A stretch of 64,000 bases of DNA from Pantoea alhagi (lineage in GTDB: Bacteria > Pseudomonadota > Gammaproteobacteria > Enterobacterales > Enterobacteriaceae). Below the pieces are notes generated by a model, which was given only the letters and a program-made list of their open reading frames with translations, was not told where the DNA came from and did not search any database. Location: NCBI RefSeq assembly GCF_002101395.1, contig NZ_CP019706.1:4154001-4218000 (forward strand). The letters run 5' to 3'. Made by a program: the position numbers and the translations under genes. This document shows, in pieces, positions 16,868-25,890 of this stretch. The first letter of the stretch is position 1. Each line of letters opens with the position of its first letter.

Positions 16868-17617
16868 ATCGTTTCCTCACGGATTACGCGATGACGGTAG
16901 GCAGCACCATAGCTTTCATAGCCAGCAGCGGCTGATGGTAAGGAAAGCTATAACGCAGCATGAATACGCTCAACAGAATGAGATCTGCATCACGTTTATT
17001 GACACAGATTTACTTTATCGATTGTAAAGGCAAAATGCAAATTTGATGAAATATTAGGCTATCCACAGCGTTTAAGCTGGTACGGAATCTCATCCTTTCG
17101 CCAGATAATAGTTTTTATAACCATAAAAACCGAACGAGATTTTCAGCTCAGCGTCGTATGGAAACGGCAACACCAGGTTACCGGCCAGATATTATAAAAA
17201 AGTTAATTTTTATCTTCACGCTCTGCACGGGCACCTGTCAAACGCCGCTGCCGCATTGACAAAAACTGACTAAACGCCAACAAAAGTCGATATTTGATTC
17301 AAATTTATTGAAATTATTATTCTTAACAGCCGCATTTTTTTCATGGCTATTATATGGCTGACCGAAAGGCTGACTTACACATTATTTTGCTAACGTTATG
17401 CTTGTTTTAGCGCCAGAATGCTTCCTCGCTCTCTCGCTGTAAAATATTACTTTGCTAATACCAGCGGCTTTTCAGGCGATAAAACTGATAATAACCACCT
17501 TTAAACAATCAATTAATTTGAGATAAATTAAAAAAGCAGAGTGGCTAGCGGTTTTTTGTTGATTTTCTGTTTCAGCTTGTACAGTCTCATGTCAAAACAT
17601 TGAGCAGAGATATGGCG
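16868..17617. other. 750-bp AT-rich intergenic region between divergent proP and yceJ
   Basis: No convincing coding region on either strand. It is clearly more AT-rich than its flanks, with long A/T runs around 17180-17350 and 17440-17560. It must hold the promoters for proP (leftward) and yceJ (rightward). I could not place a -35/-10 pair with confidence. The length and base composition would fit H-NS-type silencing or a lost gene, but there is no direct evidence for either. Confidence 0.6.
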
Positions 17618-18193
17618 ATGGGATGGAAAAATAGCGGCGACGGATATGGTCATTTTAGCTTATTGCTCCACTGGCTGGTGGCGCTGGCCGTGTACGGTAT
17701 GTTCGCGCTGGGTTTGTGGATGGTTTCGCTGGGCTATTACGACACCTGGTATCATAAGGCGCCGGAGTTGCATAAAAGCATCGGCATGGTGCTGTTTGCC
17801 GTCATGATTTTACGGGTAATCTGGCGCTTTGTTTCTCCGCCCCCTGCTCCGCTCGCCAGCTACTCTCCGCTGGTGCGCTATTCCGCCGTGGCGGTCCACC
17901 TGCTGCTCTATTTATTGCTTTTTGCCATTTTTATCAGCGGCTATCTGATATCAACCGCAGAAGGCAAACCCATCGACGTCTTCGGCGTGTTGCCTGTTCC
18001 GGCTACTTTTAGCGGCTACGGTGCGCAGGCCGATCTGGCGGGCGATATTCACCTGTGGCTGGCCTGGCTGGTAGTGATTATGTCACTGCTGCACGGACTG
18101 GCTGCATTAAAGCATCACTTTATCGATCGCGATATTACCCTGAAACGTATGCTGGGCTACCGCATCACTTCATCTGTTAAAACGGAGAAATAA
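17618..18193 (+). CDS. yceJ: YceJ, cytochrome b561 family membrane protein
   Basis: 191 aa from the ATG at 17618, which has AGAGA 7 nt upstream and gives an N-terminus co-linear with E. coli YceJ. ATG 17612 and TTG 17600 are in-frame alternatives. It is a four-helix, b-type haem membrane protein of the prokaryotic b561 family. Candidate haem ligands are the His of LLLHWL (helix 1), HKS (helix 2), HLWLAW and MSLLHGLAALKHHF (helix 4). It is only 1 bp from yceI, so the two are probably co-transcribed and may act together in isoprenoid or quinone handling (inference). Confidence 0.92.
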   Translation: MGWKNSGDGYGHFSLLLHWLVALAVYGMFALGLWMVSLGYYDTWYHKAPELHKSIGMVLFAVMILRVIWRFVSPPPAPLASYSPLVRYSAVAVHLLLYLLLFAIFISGYLISTAEGKPIDVFGVLPVPATFSGYGAQADLAGDIHLWLAWLVVIMSLLHGLAALKHHFIDRDITLKRMLGYRITSSVKTEK

Positions 18194-18194
18194 T

Positions 18195-18773
18195 ATGTTG
18201 AAAAAAACGCTTTGCGCGTTGACCGCAGCCACGTTGTTGCTGGGTGCTCAGGCTGCTACCGCAGCGGAATATAAAATTGATAAAGAGGGGCAGCACGCCT
18301 TTATTCAGTTCCGCATTAAGCATTTAGGCTACAGCTGGCTGTACGGCACCTTTAAAGATTTTGACGGCGGCTTTACCTTTGATGAGAAAAACCCGGCGGC
18401 CGATAAAGTTAACGTAACGATTAATACCAGCAGCGTTGATACCAACCATGCCGAACGTGATAAGCATCTGCGCAGCGCCGATTTTCTCAACGTCAGCAAA
18501 TTCCCGCAGGCAACCTTTGTTTCTACCGGCGTGAAAAAGGATGGCGACGAACTGGATATTACCGGCAATCTGACGCTGAACGGCGTAACCAAACCGATTA
18601 CGCTGGAAGCGAAACTGCTGGGCCAGGGGGACGATCCCTGGGGCGGCTACCGGGCTGGCTTTGAGGCGGAAGGCAAACTGGCGCTGAAGGATTTTAATAT
18701 CACTAAAGACCTTGGTCCGGCCTCGCAGGAGGTTGAGCTGATCATCTCTGTGGAAGGCGTACGCCAGAAGTAG
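18195..18773 (+). CDS. yceI: YceI, periplasmic isoprenoid-binding-family protein
   Basis: 192 aa with a signal peptide (MLKKTLCALTAATLLLGAQAATA, likely cleaved before AEYKID). It belongs to the YceI lipocalin-like family, whose members bind polyisoprenoids or ubiquinone-type lipids. In E. coli it is induced by high pH and osmotic stress. Conserved blocks are HAFIQFRIKHLGYSWLYGTF and NLTLNGVTKPITLEAKLLG. It is immediately downstream of yceJ. Confidence 0.95.
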   Translation: MLKKTLCALTAATLLLGAQAATAAEYKIDKEGQHAFIQFRIKHLGYSWLYGTFKDFDGGFTFDEKNPAADKVNVTINTSSVDTNHAERDKHLRSADFLNVSKFPQATFVSTGVKKDGDELDITGNLTLNGVTKPITLEAKLLGQGDDPWGGYRAGFEAEGKLALKDFNITKDLGPASQEVELIISVEGVRQK

Positions 18774-18810
18774 ACCATACAGACTCTAAAAGGCTAACGC
18801 TAAACTCAAG

Positions 18811-18838
18811 GCGCGGGGTGTCCCGGGACACCCCGCGC
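18811..18838. repeat. 28-bp perfect GC palindrome between convergent yceI and trhO
   Basis: Positions 18811-18838 form a perfect self-complementary sequence (GCGCGGGGTGTCCC and its exact reverse complement) centred on a CCCGGG. It lies 37 bp after the yceI stop and about 90 bp before the trhO stop. There is no T tract on either strand. It could be a strong bidirectional RNA hairpin protecting or ending both transcripts, or a protein-binding site. Confidence 0.85.
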
Positions 18839-18926
18839 GGGCGCATATTAGACCTTTGCGATCTCCCCCGAGCAGTTTTTTGCAATTTCCCTGACCGCGA
18901 GTGTTTTCCCTTCCCCCAGGCAGCTG

Positions 18927-19985
18927 TTATTTTTTATCGATCGGTGCCGGGATCGTCAGCGTGGCGGTTAACAGGCCGCGCGATTTATTAAAGATCTTGT
19001 TGCTGGTTTCACGTCCGGCGCGACGAGCGCGCTGCTCTTCCGGCGGCAAGGCTGCCTCTTCCATGCACATCGGGCTGCAGCAATGCTGAAACTTCTCGGC
19101 GCAGGACGGGCACTGAATGAACAGCAGATGGCAACCATCGTTCACGCAGTTAACGTGCGTATCGCACGGCGCGCCGCACTGATGGCAATGAGCAATCACA
19201 TCATCTGAAATGCGTTCGCCCATGCGTTCGTCAAAGACAAAGTTTTTGCCTTTGAAACGCACCGGCAGGCCCTGCTCGCGCGCACGGCGAGCATATTCAA
19301 TAATGCCGCCTTCAACGTGATAAACCTGCCCGAAACCGTTATGCAGCATCCAGGCGCTGGCTTTTTCACAGCGGATCCCGCCGGTGCAGTACATAACAAT
19401 CTTTTTGTCTTTCTTATCCTGCAACATCTCCACTGCCATCGGCAGTTGATCGCGGAAAGTATCGGCAGGAATTTCCAGCGCCTTGTCAAAATGCCCCACT
19501 TCATATTCATAGTGGTTGCGCATATCAACAAACACTGCATCCGGATCATCCAGCATGGCGTTGACTTCATCCGCTTTCAGATACGCGCCCACCTGACTGG
19601 CATCGAAACTTTCATCCTCAATGCCGTCAGCGACGATGCGATCGCGCACCTTCAGCCGCAGCACCCAGAACGATTTGCCGTCATCATCCAGCGCGATATT
19701 CATGCGCATATTATTCAGTGCTGGATCAAAGCCGTACAGCGTTTCCTGCATGCGCGCATAGAGGCTGGCCGGCACGCTGACCTGCGCGTTAATCCCTTCA
19801 TGGGCCACGTAGATACGTCCAAAAACTTTCAGCTCGGTCAGTGCAAGATAAAGCGCATCACGAAAAGCTTTGGGATCGGCGATATGAAAATATTTATAAA
19901 AAGAGACTGTGGTGCGCGGCTCGGTTTCGGCCAGCATGCGCGCTTTCAGCTCTTTGTTTGAAACAAGGTTATGTAACACTGGCAT
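18927..19985 (-). CDS. trhO: TrhO (YceA), tRNA uridine(34) hydroxylase
   Basis: 352 aa from the ATG at 19985, which aligns with E. coli TrhO (350 aa, MPVLHN start). The 15-codon upstream extension to 20030 is not conserved. TrhO performs O2-dependent hydroxylation of U34 to ho5U in certain tRNAs. It has an N-terminal acylphosphatase-like domain, a central rhodanese domain with the catalytic-type CTGGIRCEKAS motif (about residues 178-188), and a C-terminal Cys-rich region (HCHQCGAPCDTH, CPSCAEKFQHCC) resembling a zinc site. It is convergent with yceI and divergent from the next oxidoreductase. Confidence 0.95.
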   Translation of the reverse strand: MPVLHNLVSNKELKARMLAETEPRTTVSFYKYFHIADPKAFRDALYLALTELKVFGRIYVAHEGINAQVSVPASLYARMQETLYGFDPALNNMRMNIALDDDGKSFWVLRLKVRDRIVADGIEDESFDASQVGAYLKADEVNAMLDDPDAVFVDMRNHYEYEVGHFDKALEIPADTFRDQLPMAVEMLQDKKDKKIVMYCTGGIRCEKASAWMLHNGFGQVYHVEGGIIEYARRAREQGLPVRFKGKNFVFDERMGERISDDVIAHCHQCGAPCDTHVNCVNDGCHLLFIQCPSCAEKFQHCCSPMCMEEAALPPEEQRARRAGRETSNKIFNKSRGLLTATLTIPAPIDKK

Positions 19986-20193
19986 GGTGTTCTTTCCCGG
20001 TAGTGAGCTCTTTTTTGCGGGCGACATCATACCTGATTTAACAGTGAAGCAAAGCTTTGCAGCATTTTTTCCACATTTGACGATCTCTTCTTACCGCACA
20101 TACTGACAATTACCCGCTCTGCCAATTGAATTAAGCCGTGTTATATCATTAGCGACCTTACTATCACTCAGGTGATAACAGATGGAGAAAAAC

Positions 20194-21291
20194 ATGAGTC
20201 AGCTTTTTACGCCGTTGCAGTTGGGCAAATTATCGCTCAGCAATCGTATTATCATCGCGCCGATGTGTCAGTATTCGGCAGAACAGGGCAAAGCGACGCC
20301 CTGGCATCGCATTCATCTGGGACATTTATCCCTCTCCGGCGCTGGACTGCTGATTATCGAAGCCACCGCCATTGAGCCTGCCGGGCGCATTACGCCGCAG
20401 GATCTCGGCCTGTGGGATGATGAAACGGAGCAGGCGCTGGCGGAAACCATCAATGATGTAAAACGCTACGCAACCATGCCGCTGGGGATCCAGTTGGGCC
20501 ATGCCGGACGCAAAGCCTCCTGCGACGTACCCTGGCGTGGCGGCGGCTTTTTAACGCCGCAGCAGGGCGGCTGGCAGACCTCCGCTCCTTCAGCGCTGCC
20601 CTACAGCGAAAAAGACGGCACCCCGCTGGCGCTGACCAAAGAACGTATCGCCGAAATCAAACAGGCCTTTATCGACAGTGCCATCCGCGCCGATCGGCTG
20701 GGCTTTGAGCTGGTGGAAATCCATGCCGCGCATGGTTATCTGCTGCATCAGTTCCTTTCACCTTTATCCAACCAGCGTGACGATGAATATGGCGGTTCAC
20801 TGGAAAATCGCATGCGTCTGGTGCTGGAAATTTTTGATGAGGTGCGCCGTGTCTTCCCACGTGATAAGGCGGTTGGCGTGCGTATTTCCGCCTCTGACTG
20901 GGTAGAAGGCGGCTGGGATGAGGCGCAATCCATCGCGCTAAGCAAGGCGCTGGAAGCTGCCGGCTGCGACTATATTCATGTCTCCAGCGGCGGTTTGTCG
21001 CCCCAGCAGCAGATCAGCGTTGGCCCGAACTATCAGGTGCCTTTCGCCGCAGGGATTAAAGCAGCCCTGACCACCATGCCGGTGATTGCCGTAGGATTGA
21101 TTACCGAACCTCAGCAGGCGGAAGCGGTGCTGGTCAACGGTGAAGCCGATGCTATCGCCCTGGCCCGCGCCATGCTTTACGATCCGCGCTGGCCGTGGCA
21201 CGCCGCCGCCGAACTGGGCGAAAAAGTGCAGGCGCCGCCACAATACTGGCGCTGCGAGCCGCACGAAGTGAAAGGTTTGTTTGATTTTTAA
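20194..21291 (+). CDS. Old-yellow-enzyme family NADH:flavin oxidoreductase (YqjM-like)
   Basis: 365 aa from the ATG at 20194, spaced 6 nt from GGAG. An ATG at 20182 lies before that site. The FMN/TIM-barrel signature is seen in NRIIIAPMCQYSAEQG (residues 18-33), with the Cys typical of the YqjM class of ene-reductases. HAAHGYLLHQFLSPLSNQRDDEYGGSLENRMR contains the substrate/flavin region. The likely activity is NAD(P)H-dependent reduction of activated C=C bonds. The physiological substrate is unknown. E. coli has no orthologue between trhO and lpxL, so it is an accessory gene here. Confidence 0.88.
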   Translation: MSQLFTPLQLGKLSLSNRIIIAPMCQYSAEQGKATPWHRIHLGHLSLSGAGLLIIEATAIEPAGRITPQDLGLWDDETEQALAETINDVKRYATMPLGIQLGHAGRKASCDVPWRGGGFLTPQQGGWQTSAPSALPYSEKDGTPLALTKERIAEIKQAFIDSAIRADRLGFELVEIHAAHGYLLHQFLSPLSNQRDDEYGGSLENRMRLVLEIFDEVRRVFPRDKAVGVRISASDWVEGGWDEAQSIALSKALEAAGCDYIHVSSGGLSPQQQISVGPNYQVPFAAGIKAALTTMPVIAVGLITEPQQAEAVLVNGEADAIALARAMLYDPRWPWHAAAELGEKVQAPPQYWRCEPHEVKGLFDF

Positions 21292-21436
21292 ACGCTATCC
21301 GGCAGTGCAGTGATTGTGCTGCCGGACATCTGGCTGACATCCCGGTTTCAGCAATAAGTAAAAAAGTGGCACAATACACCCTTCAAATTGGACACTGCGG
21401 CGTTTTTTACCTGCTGCAACGAATAACTGGAAGAAC

Positions 21437-22357
21437 ATGACTCAGTTGCCTCAATTTTCACGCGATCTGCTTCATCCGCGTTACTGGTTCCTCTGGCTTG
21501 GTATTGGCCTGCTTTATCTGGTGGTATTGTTGCCCTACCCGGTGCTTTACCATCTCGGTTGTGGTTTAGGTCGTCTTTCGATGCGCGTGATGAAACGACG
21601 CGCGGCGATCGCCCAACGCAATATTGAGCTCTGCTTTCCTCAAATGCCGCCCGCCGAGCGCGATGCGCTGCTGAAGCGCAATTTTGAGTCGGTCGGCATG
21701 GGTTTTCTGGAGACCGGCATCGCCTGGTTCTGGCCGGACTGGCGGGTGCGGAAATGGTTTACCGGTATCGGTGATGAGCATATTCAGCAGGCAAAGCGCG
21801 AGCAGAAAGGCATTCTGCTGATCGGGATGCATTTTCTTTCCCTGGAGCTGGGCGCACGCATGTTCGGCTTGCTGAACCCCGGCATCGGCGTTTATCGTCC
21901 TAATGACAATCCGGTGATCGACTGGCTGCAAACCTGGGGCCGCATGCGCTCGAATAAGAGCATGATCGATCGTAAGGATCTCAAAGGCATGATCCGCGCG
22001 CTGAAGGCGGGCGAGATCATCTGGTATGCGCCCGATCACGATTACGGCCCGAAAAGCAGCGTCTTTGTGCCCTTTTTCGCCGTGCCGGATGCTGCCTCGA
22101 CCAAAGGCAGCTATATGCTGATCCGCACCGCGAAGCCCGCCGTGATCCCTTTCCTGCCGCGTCGTCTGCCGCACGGTAAAGGTTATGAGCTGATCGTCTT
22201 GCCTGACGTGAAAGATGTGCCGACCGATAACGAGGAAGCCACCGCAAGGCGGATGAATCAGATCGTTGAAGAAGCGGTACTGATGGCCCCGGAGCAGTAT
22301 ATGTGGCTGCACCGTCGTTTTAAAACGCGTCCGCCTGGCAAAGAGAAACTTTACTAA
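21437..22357 (+). CDS. lpxL: LpxL, lauroyl acyltransferase of lipid A synthesis
   Basis: 306 aa, the same size as E. coli LpxL (HtrB). It is an inner-membrane enzyme that transfers laurate from acyl-ACP to Kdo2-lipid IVA. There is one N-terminal TM segment (about residues 15-40). The catalytic HX4E motif is His132-Glu137 (HFLSLE), at the same positions as in E. coli. Other conserved segments are YRPNDNPVIDWLQTWGRMRSNKS-like residues 156-178 and APEQYMWLHRRFKTRP at the C-terminus. LpxP is a paralogous alternative, but the position beside trhO favours lpxL. Confidence 0.93.
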   Translation: MTQLPQFSRDLLHPRYWFLWLGIGLLYLVVLLPYPVLYHLGCGLGRLSMRVMKRRAAIAQRNIELCFPQMPPAERDALLKRNFESVGMGFLETGIAWFWPDWRVRKWFTGIGDEHIQQAKREQKGILLIGMHFLSLELGARMFGLLNPGIGVYRPNDNPVIDWLQTWGRMRSNKSMIDRKDLKGMIRALKAGEIIWYAPDHDYGPKSSVFVPFFAVPDAASTKGSYMLIRTAKPAVIPFLPRRLPHGKGYELIVLPDVKDVPTDNEEATARRMNQIVEEAVLMAPEQYMWLHRRFKTRPPGKEKLY

Positions 22358-22368
22358 CCCCTTCTTTT

Positions 22369-22397
22369 CCCTTTCGTTCCACTACGGAGCGAAAGGG
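22369..22397. terminator. Hairpin after lpxL
   Basis: CCCTTTCGTTCC (22369-22380) pairs over 12 bp, one of them G-T, with GGAGCGAAAGGG (22386-22397) across an ACTAC loop. It is 12 bp after lpxL. The following TCTGATTT is only weakly T-rich. Confidence 0.5.
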
Positions 22398-22503
22398 TCT
22401 GATTTCCGCCCATCCAGACAGTTTTTTTAAAGCTGATGCTATGAGTGCTGAAACTTCGTCTATTCTTTCCTGAAACCATCCTTGAGGAGATTAGGAGAGA
22501 CTA

Positions 22504-22905
22504 ATGAGCATGTTTAGCACACTGGAAGAAGCTATCGATAGCGCCCGTGAAGAGTTCCTGGCGAATAACCCAGAGCTGGATGAAGATGAGGTTTCAGTAG
22601 GGCAATTCAATCTGCAAAAATATGTGATGCAGGATGGCGAAATTATGTGGCAGGCGGAGTTTCTCGCTGATGAAAGCGATGACGGCGAGTTGCTGCCTCT
22701 CCGCACCGGTGAAGCTGCGCAGGCTATTTTCGAGGGTGACTTCGATGAGGTGGAGCTGCGCCAGGAATGGATGCCGGAAAACACGCTGCACGAATGGGAC
22801 GAAGGTGAATTCCAGCTGGAAGCGCCGCTGGATACCGAAGAAGGCGAAGCGGTAGCCCAGGAGTGGGAAGACAGCGGCAGCAATAACGAATCAGACCGCT
22901 GGTAA
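22504..22905 (+). CDS. mysB: MysB, very acidic cytosolic protein
   Basis: 133 aa, extremely rich in Glu and Asp. It matches E. coli MysB (131 aa as I recall) including FSTLEEAIDSAREEFLA-like residues 4-20, QKYVMQDGEIMWQAEF and EWMPENTLHEWDEGEFQLE. MysB was found as a multicopy suppressor of secretion mutants. Its mechanism is unknown. In E. coli, mdtG lies between lpxL and mysB, but there is no room for it here. It ends 9 bp from yceK, which is convergent. Confidence 0.93.
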   Translation: MSMFSTLEEAIDSAREEFLANNPELDEDEVSVGQFNLQKYVMQDGEIMWQAEFLADESDDGELLPLRTGEAAQAIFEGDFDEVELRQEWMPENTLHEWDEGEFQLEAPLDTEEGEAVAQEWEDSGSNNESDRW

Positions 22906-22913
22906 CCCTGTTT

Positions 22914-23153
22914 TTATTCATAAGGCCCGTGCTGTGCATCGACCGGTAACAGCAGCGTATCCAGCAGGGCCGACAGCGGCACGTCGAGAATGGTGAGAAA
23001 ACGCCACGGCGTGTCGCGCACATCCCACTGTACGCCAGGATAATATTGATTACCGTGCCCCTGTCCGGGTACGGTGCGGCTGATAATGCTGCCGCAGCCG
23101 GTTAACAGCAATACCAGCGTCAGCAGGGCTGCGCTACGTAATCCTTTTTTCAA
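22914..23153 (-). CDS. yceK: YceK, small outer-membrane-type lipoprotein
   Basis: 79 aa. The signal peptide ends in the lipobox LLTGC (Cys20). The mature part is nearly identical to E. coli YceK: GSIISRTVPGQGHGNQYYP then GVQWDVRD, and an end of DAQHGPYE. It belongs to the DUF1375 lipoprotein family. Its function is unknown. The start is a TTG at 23153 with AGAGG 8 nt upstream. No in-frame ATG would preserve the signal peptide. It lies downstream of opgH on the same strand but behind a terminator. Confidence 0.93.
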   Translation of the reverse strand: MKKGLRSAALLTLVLLLTGCGSIISRTVPGQGHGNQYYPGVQWDVRDTPWRFLTILDVPLSALLDTLLLPVDAQHGPYE

Positions 23154-23242
23154 TCTTTTACCTCTCTTTTAGTCAGCCTGATATTGGCTGTCCGGCGTTT
23201 GTCCGCCCTCTGTTTAAAAATAGCCTACTGCCAGCCGGGAAT

Positions 23243-23265
23243 AAAAAAGCGGCCCGAAGGCCGCT
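23243..23265 (-). terminator. Terminator of opgGH
   Basis: On the minus strand AGCGGCC-TTCG-GGCCGCT (23248-23265) is a 7-bp stem with an ultrastable tetraloop, followed by TTTTTT (A run 23243-23248). It lies about 60 bp past the opgH stop. Confidence 0.9.
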
Positions 23266-23325
23266 CTTGCAACATGCTAATGGCACTATGGCTGCGCTGG
23301 CCCGCGAAACAGGCCAGGCACCGGC

Positions 23326-25890
23326 TTATTTCGCAGGCGTTAGCGCCAGCGGATTCAGCTGCAGCGTACGGTAGTAGTCCTGCCACTCACGGTACTTTTC
23401 TGCATCCTGCCACAGACGATAGTGCAGGCGCGCCAGCGTTACCGGATCGCTAATCAGCGCCAGACGCTCATCGCGGTTCAGCTTCGACGGCGCATCGCTT
23501 AAGGCATGCTCTACCCGACGGTCGCGCGCATAGTCCAGCAGATCGCTTTTCAGGTGACGCGAGGTCGCCAGCGCGGTGGCCAGGGCGTTAAACGACGGAT
23601 GGAACAGCGCATGCATAAAGCCCTGCTTCAGCGCACGTTCGCGGTTCAGCTGCAGATAGGTATCGGTATCCACCAGCTCTTTCGGCGGCGCATACTCTTC
23701 CGGGATCAGGAACAGCTTGGCGCGGCGGGTCGCCAGCCCATTGCTGGCGCGGCTGGAAATTACCGACACAAACGGCGACAGGATCAGCGAGAACACAATC
23801 GGTGACAGCCACCAGAGGAAGTTCAGATCCAGCCAGCCCATGCCCACCGCCCAGACGATACCCAGCAGCATCTGTGAACCATGACGCCGGAACGCTTCGC
23901 TCCAGGGCGTAGCATCGTCGTCACGCTGCGGTGAGTTCCACACTACTTCCCAACCCAGGAAGGCGCTGACCACAAATACCGTATGGAACAGCATACGCAC
24001 CGGCGCCAGTAACACCGAGAACAGCATTTCCAGCAGCATTGAGGCCAGCAGACGCAGCGCGCCGCCATAGCCTTTCGCGCCTTTAAACCAGATCAGCACT
24101 ACGCTCAACAGCTTCGGCAGGAACAGCAGCACCAGCGTGGTAGAGAACAGCGCAATAGCCAGCTCCGGACGCCACTGCGGCCACACCGGGAAGAGCTGGC
24201 GCGGTTGCAGGAAGTACTGCGGCTCCATCAGTGTATGCACCACCTGCAAGGCAGTGGAGAGCGCGAGGAACAGGAACCACAACGGCGCAGAAAGATAAGA
24301 CATCACGCCGGTGAGGAACACCGCGCGGTGCACCGGGTGCATGCCTTTAACCAGGAACAGCCTGAAGTTCATCAGGTTGCCGTGACACCAGCGACGGTCA
24401 CGCTTCAGCTCATCCAGCAGGTTAGGCGGCAGCTCTTCATACGAGCCGGGCAGATCGTAGGCAATCCACACGCCCCAGCCGGCGCGACGCATTAGCGCAG
24501 CCTCGACAAAGTCATGGGAGAGGATCGACCCGGCAAACGAGCCTTCGCCCGGCAGCGGTGCCAGCGCACAGTGCTCGATAAAGGGCTTCACGCGGATAAT
24601 GGCGTTATGCCCCCAATAGTGCGACTCGCCCAGCTGCCAGAAGTGCAGTCCGGCGGTAAACAACGGCCCGTAAACGCGCGTGGCAAACTGCTGGCAACGC
24701 GCATAGAGCGTATCCATCCCGGATGCCTTTGGTGAAGACTGGATAATACCGGCATTCGGGTTCGCTTCCATCATGCGTACCAGACCGGTCAGACATTCAC
24801 CGCTCATTACGCTATCCGCATCCAGCACCACCATATAGCTGTACTGGCTGCCCCAGCGGCGGCAGAAGTCATCGATGTTGCCGCTTTTACGCTTCACGCG
24901 GCGGCGGCGGCGGCGATAAAAGATCTTCCCTGCCCCGCCCACGTCACGAACCAGCTCCATCCAGGCTTTCTGTTCCGCCACGGCGATATCTGCATCATAG
25001 CTGTCGCTAAGAATATAGACGTCAAAATGCTGACTCTCTCCGCTGCGCACTACCGATTCCCAGGTGGCGCGCAAACCGGCAAAGACGCGTTCCACATCTT
25101 CGTTACAGATCGGCATAATCAACGCGGTGCGATGAGTGGGATCGATCGGCTCATTGCCGGTAAGCGTATACGAGATACTGTACTTATCGCGGCCAATCAG
25201 CAGCTGCAGAAAGCCCATCAGCGCCGTCCAGAAACCGGCAGAGACCCAACAGAACAGAATGGCGAACAGGAACAGAATCCCGGTCTGCAACACATAAGGC
25301 AGCAGTTGCAGCAGCGATTGCTGCCAGTTCTGGTTGAGCATATCCATTGGGTCGATCAGCGCCCAGCCCTGGTAAGGCAGAATGGTCTTCATATACCAGG
25401 TGGCGATCACCGTCTGGAAAATCGTCAGGATCAACAGAATATAACGACGAATTGAGCCGACATGACGCCATTTATCTTCCTGGCGCTGTTCTTCCGCCGA
25501 GGCGTAGCGCGGGGTGGATTTACGTCCGCGCAGCGAATCCCAGGCGCGCGCCAGCGGGTTAGTCCGCCAGGCTTCCGGGAACATCAGCGAACGCTTTACC
25601 GGCGGCATCGCCTTCAGCGTGGTGCGTCCGAGATAATCCTCGCTGAACTGTTTGCCCTCATCCAGCGAGTCCGGCCAGCTCATTTCAATACGTGACTTTA
25701 CCGAGCTCAGCGGCGCGTCATCGGCACGCGCTTCGGCTGGGCCATTCTCGCCCAGCTGCTGATGCAGTTTGCTGTAAACCTCACCGCCCGCCTCCGGGGC
25801 GGGCAGATTTGACGCCAGCGCCGCTTTGCCGTCCGGCGGCAGCGGCAGCGCGTCGATATAGTCAGCGGGAGTTAGGATTGATTTATTCAT
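23326..25890 (-). CDS. opgH: OpgH (MdoH), osmoregulated periplasmic glucan glucosyltransferase
   Basis: 854 aa, full length. OpgH is an inner-membrane GT2 glucosyltransferase that makes the linear beta-1,2-glucan backbone from UDP-glucose. In E. coli it also inhibits FtsZ when UDP-glucose is high. TM segments flank a large cytoplasmic catalytic domain with ILSDSYD, VLDADSVMSGE and the RDRRWCHGN (R/QxxRW-type) motif. The N-terminal ~140 residues form the cytoplasmic regulatory arm. It overlaps opgG by 8 bp, so translation is probably coupled. Confidence 0.97.
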   Translation of the reverse strand: MNKSILTPADYIDALPLPPDGKAALASNLPAPEAGGEVYSKLHQQLGENGPAEARADDAPLSSVKSRIEMSWPDSLDEGKQFSEDYLGRTTLKAMPPVKRSLMFPEAWRTNPLARAWDSLRGRKSTPRYASAEEQRQEDKWRHVGSIRRYILLILTIFQTVIATWYMKTILPYQGWALIDPMDMLNQNWQQSLLQLLPYVLQTGILFLFAILFCWVSAGFWTALMGFLQLLIGRDKYSISYTLTGNEPIDPTHRTALIMPICNEDVERVFAGLRATWESVVRSGESQHFDVYILSDSYDADIAVAEQKAWMELVRDVGGAGKIFYRRRRRRVKRKSGNIDDFCRRWGSQYSYMVVLDADSVMSGECLTGLVRMMEANPNAGIIQSSPKASGMDTLYARCQQFATRVYGPLFTAGLHFWQLGESHYWGHNAIIRVKPFIEHCALAPLPGEGSFAGSILSHDFVEAALMRRAGWGVWIAYDLPGSYEELPPNLLDELKRDRRWCHGNLMNFRLFLVKGMHPVHRAVFLTGVMSYLSAPLWFLFLALSTALQVVHTLMEPQYFLQPRQLFPVWPQWRPELAIALFSTTLVLLFLPKLLSVVLIWFKGAKGYGGALRLLASMLLEMLFSVLLAPVRMLFHTVFVVSAFLGWEVVWNSPQRDDDATPWSEAFRRHGSQMLLGIVWAVGMGWLDLNFLWWLSPIVFSLILSPFVSVISSRASNGLATRRAKLFLIPEEYAPPKELVDTDTYLQLNRERALKQGFMHALFHPSFNALATALATSRHLKSDLLDYARDRRVEHALSDAPSKLNRDERLALISDPVTLARLHYRLWQDAEKYREWQDYYRTLQLNPLALTPAK

